From: Halisarca cf. caerulea
Taxonomy: Eukaryota; Porifera; Demospongiae; Chondrillida; Halisarcidae
Reading direction: 5' to 3'
NCBI GenBank assembly: GCA_963170055.1
Contig: CAUJGJ010000049.1
Location: 131,501 to 195,500 of the forward strand
DNA: 64,000 nucleotides
In this document: in pieces, positions 61,696 to 64,000 of the stretch
How the letters are laid out: each line of letters begins with the position of its first letter
How positions within the stretch are numbered: position 1 is the stretch's first letter
Notes under the pieces: generated by a model
What the model was told of the DNA's origin: nothing
What the model saw: only the letters and a program-made list of their open reading frames with translations
Databases searched by the model: none
Translations under genes and position numbers: made by a program

Positions 61696-62160
61696 CTAGC
61701 ATTTAATTTTACATATTATGACACTATTTGGTTGGTTCTCTAATACTTTTTTGTGTTTTATATATTCACAAACTCTACTTGTTAGGTTGTGTATATATGC
61801 TAGGATATTATGCATTTGATTGATATACTCAGTTGTTAAATTGAAATATATTTCACTAGTATTCAGACTGAGATTGATTGCATGGTATTTACAATGGGTA
61901 GTTCCCATGTACAGTAGTTGGTTCACTTGCTCAGTAGCTGGTTGGTGCACCACACCCAAAACAATGCTAAGCCCCCACATGGGGCCAATGCAGCAATACG
62001 TGACAAACTCTGCAAGATAACTTGTATTTTTGTTAAGTACATCCATTACAGGCTTACTGCATATTCTCTAAATCGATTTGTCACACCTAATTTCACAAAA
62101 AATTCTTTTGACAAGAAGTATAGAATTTATGTAGAATTGTTTTCCAGAACCTATACCTTT
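61696..62160. other. Mostly AT-rich DNA with one GC-richer patch, gene status unclear
   Basis: A 116-codon minus frame from an ATG at 62,046 covers this stretch, but its second half is AT-rich and looks non-coding. The patch at about 61,930-62,010 is GC-richer and has readable frames on both strands (plus: TMLSPHMGPMQQYVTNSAR then stop; minus, after an acceptor-like ATCTTGCAG, SLSRIAALAPCGGLALFWV). No frame is clearly better. It contains the near-palindrome CCCCACATGGGG. I make no call. Confidence 0.25.
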
Positions 62161-62164
62161 GAGA

Positions 62165-62239
62165 ATGGCTGATGAAACTTTGGAGTCAATGAAGGAACGA
62201 ATACTTAGGCTATTACAAACCGCATATACATGGTTATAA
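62165..62239 (+). CDS. Short 24-residue ORF, possible leader or first exon
   Basis: The ATG has a favourable context (A at -3, G at +4) and opens MADETLESMKERILRLLQ, an amphipathic, helix-like N-terminus, ending at TAA after 24 residues. There is no good splice donor before the stop (only TG then GTTATA). It is tail-to-tail with the zinc-finger gene on the other strand. It may be a small peptide, a remnant first exon or chance. Confidence 0.15.
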   Translation: MADETLESMKERILRLLQTAYTWL

Positions 62240-62742
62240 TAATCTCAATTAAGTGTAGTGAAAGGAACATTAAAGTGCAGCTCTCTTGTACATAGTTTGC
62301 AAGTTTTGAGGGGTAGCTCATCACATTGTTATGCCTAGCTGCCATTTTGTCAGTCACATTCAACAGTATGCCTACCCCAACAGAACAAAAACAGCAAATA
62401 ATTATCTATTGATAAATTATTATATTATTGTCAAGTTACAAGAGTTAAATGAAACGTTTTGGCTAAAATATGCATCATTATGACCATGTAGTTACTTCTG
62501 TGCGTGAAGTGATCTCCTAGCTATAAGTTTGGGGTGTGTATCTGTGTGTTGTTCTGATGTTCTGTGCTAGTGGTGGTGCTTGCTGTGTGTGCAGTGGGTA
62601 GTGGGGATGGTGCATGTGTGTCTGGTTGTGCAGCATGGTGTGCATGGGTACTGTAGAACATGTGGTGTGTACTAATGTATTGCGTGTGGAGTGTAAAATG
62701 GTGTAGGGTATGAAGCATATTGTGGCATAGGTGGAGAGTGTG
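62240..62742. other. Intergenic or 3' region of the zinc-finger gene, GT-rich on the plus strand
   Basis: 62,240-62,516 is AT-rich with no gene seen. 62,517-62,742 is rich in GTG and TGTG on the plus strand, reading as His, Thr and Pro on the minus strand. It is either the 3' untranslated part of the CCCH gene (if its second intron is removed) or a low-complexity C-terminus (if that intron is kept, with the stop at 62,517). I saw no canonical AATAAA on the minus strand here. Confidence 0.4.
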
Positions 62743-63210
62743 TCAGGAATGGTAGTGGCTGTGCATGGTGTGGAGGTGCGGATGGCTGAGGGATTGTGGC
62801 TGGCGTTTGGGGTGATGTGCTGGGATCGCAGGAGTTGTGGTTGTCTTGGACACTGAGTGACTATCCTCCTGCCCTTGTGCACTTTCCACCTAAAAGGGTA
62901 GTATTCAGTTGTATATATAGGCTTAACCATACACAAGCTTACTATGTACTTTAGCTCCTTTCTGTTGAGGTGCGGAAAGTTACATCTGTGCTTCTTCTTA
63001 CACTCATTTGTGATGTTAAAGAATTTACACAATTTAGTGTTAGTAGACTTTTCTATCGGAAAGGGCCAAACATCATAAATGTACATACATAATACCAGAA
63101 CATTTGAAATGCGAGGTGTACTTACTGTGCTGTTTAGGCTTGCTAGCTCTGTCAAAATAATTCATAGGCGTAGGAAGATGTTTTGAATTGGGGGGGCGAG
63201 CAATGAACAT
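62743..63210 (-). CDS. CCCH zinc-finger protein gene with tiny introns
   Basis: The minus strand encodes one C-x8-C-x5-C-x3-H finger (62,970-63,029; LCKFFNITNECKKKHRC then NFPH), the spacing typical of RNA-binding CCCH fingers. Model: exon 1, 63,126-63,210 or from the inner ATG at 63,165 (MNYFDRASKPKQH); exon 2, 62,943-63,052, carrying the finger; exon 3, 62,743-62,889. Intron 1 is 73 nt (GTAAGT to CCGATAG), and its phase joins exon 1 to the finger frame exactly. Intron 2 is 53 nt (GTAAGC to CCCTTTTAG); removing it gives a Ser/Thr/His/Pro-rich tail (VESAQGQEDSHSVSKTTTTP at its start) and a stop at 62,745, about 98 residues from the inner ATG. Keeping intron 2 leaves another open frame to 62,517 (about 191 residues). 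A stretch just before the finger is Lys-rich. Likely role: RNA binding, nuclear or cytoplasmic; the subfamily is not identifiable. Upstream exons may be missing. Confidence 0.6.
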
Positions 63211-63737
63211 CACGTAACATGAATCCTTTCCGTGTGCATATAAACAGAATATGTTTTAGCATAACTAGCGTAAGTGGTGCACAATGCCGACATAACAGTA
63301 GGGTTTCTACAGTACATTCATTATCTTCCCAGCTTGAGGATACATACAATATTGTTTCTTTCAACTTTGGAGGAATGTTCAGTTCAATTCAGTTAAATTC
63401 TCATTTAGACTGGAGATCATCTGATGCCACTAGCCCAATGGGTAACTATGTAGGATCCCAATGACAGAGAGTGAGATGCAATACAAAACATAAACAGTAA
63501 ATAAACAGTAAAATATGCACATACATAAGCTACTGGACCAAAACACTAAACCAAGCACACACATAAAGAAAAATACTGGGCCAGACACTAAGAACATGCA
63601 TGCACAGGTGTAGAGGACAGTTCTATACTTTACACTACCTGTAGAATACACTAACTACTGCTTCACTACAGCTAATTGAAGACTTGCAGTGTACTTGTTT
63701 TGAAGAACTATAGGCAATGACCAGCTGACAAACAAAT
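63211..63737. other. No gene recognised
   Basis: Single-copy DNA with ordinary composition. The minus frame that contains the zinc-finger start stays open upstream to a TAA near 63,256, so a little more coding sequence could lie there. A hydrophobic minus frame at 63,430-63,651 lacks an ATG start and comes from AT- and CACA-rich sequence. No RNA gene is seen. Confidence 0.5.
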
Positions 63738-63769
63738 CTACCAGTCACTTCTTACAGGCAGGCAACGGC

Positions 63770-63830
63770 AAAACCGCGCTATACGAGATTGCGCAATAAT
63801 TTTCAAATGGCGGCTTGCGATAGGTAGCGT
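63770..63830. promoter_or_regulatory. Promoter-like CpG patch with a YY1-type motif
   Basis: A local concentration of CpG (ACCGCGC, ATACGAGATTGCGC, GGCGGC, TGCGATAG) in otherwise AT-rich DNA. It contains CAAATGGCGGC at 63,804-63,814, one base from the metazoan YY1 consensus AAnATGGCGGC, which commonly sits at transcription or translation starts. On the minus strand, GTAAGA after GCCTGCCT (about 63,758) is a fair splice donor, so a first exon of the zinc-finger gene could begin here. On the plus strand the motif contains an ATG with only six codons before TAG. Suggestive only. Confidence 0.3.
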
Positions 63831-63859
63831 TGTAAAATCAATTTTATTGTTTAAAACTT

Positions 63860-64000
63860 CCTCTTTGTAGCAAATTTTACAATAAAACTTACTTCCTGTT
63901 GAAAGATGATATGTTAACACTTTTAAATGTGGGTTTTAGGTTACATAGCAGATTTCTTGATTATTAAATTTTTAAAACTAAAGATGTACATCTCTGGGGG
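63860..64000. other. AT-rich end of window, no gene seen
   Basis: AT-rich single-copy sequence with no convincing frame. A minus-strand TTAAC branch-like sequence and ATCTTTCAACAG near 63,900 resemble a 3' splice site leading into the CpG patch, which would make part of it an internal exon rather than a promoter. The two readings cannot be separated here. Confidence 0.3.

Noticed and set aside
62820..62920. WWE-type domain after the CCCH finger (YYPFRWKV), as in PARP12-like proteins
   Set aside because: Only a few residues match, the rest of the domain is absent, and the segment is better explained as part of the 53-nt intron and a frame-shifted exon 3.
63430..63651. Hydrophobic 73-codon minus frame as a membrane protein
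   Set aside because: It starts at GTG rather than ATG and the hydrophobicity comes from AT- and CACA-rich sequence; no homologous pattern was recognised.

Overview
The window is eukaryotic, almost certainly metazoan. Vertebrate-type TTAGGG tracts occur at three places, the only convincing gene is a CCCH zinc-finger gene with very small GT-AG introns (73 and probably 53 nt), and about 92 percent of the sequence is satellite DNA. I cannot name the species. A compact-intron marine invertebrate would fit, but that is inference.

Layout. Bases 1 to about 55,195 are one continuous array of a 104-bp satellite, roughly 530 monomers, all in the same orientation and running off the left edge of the window. 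It is not uniform. Homogenised blocks with clear higher-order repeats (1,246; 830; about 1,971; 520; 1,143; 4,680 bp) alternate with more diverged blocks (about 3.9-5.6, 16.3-19.9 and 43.1-55.2 kb). The last of these has its own higher-order repeats (1,292; 1,352; 1,559 bp) and two copies of a telomere-like insert. Each monomer carries an imperfect 33-bp palindrome. At 55,185-55,225 a palindrome marks an inversion, and the same satellite continues on the minus strand to about 57,086. That inverted segment is split by a 752-bp foldback transposon-like element (55,711-56,462) with 18-bp terminal inverted repeats and an AG target duplication.

From 57,087 to 59,500 a second, unrelated 63-bp satellite takes over. 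It is interrupted at 58,320-58,446 by a truncated relative of the foldback element fused to a perfect TTAGGG tract. A 200-N assembly gap (59,501-59,700) separates the satellites from different DNA. This is a CpG-rich tandem repeat of long and short units (59,701-60,590) followed by about 3.4 kb of mostly single-copy DNA. The single-copy part holds a supported minus-strand CCCH zinc-finger gene (62,743-63,210), a 216-bp-spaced duplication of a possibly coding block (about 61.15-61.45 kb), several weak candidate exons, and a CpG-rich promoter-like patch near 63.8 kb.

Nearly all open frames across 1-59,500 are by-products of the repeats. The 104-bp unit changes frame every monomer, and the 63-bp unit is exactly 21 codons so several frames stay open. 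I found no gene system in the satellite part. The most notable points are the palindrome-bearing satellite with nested higher-order structure, the telomere-like inserts, the foldback element with its telomere-tailed relative, and the tiny-intron zinc-finger gene.
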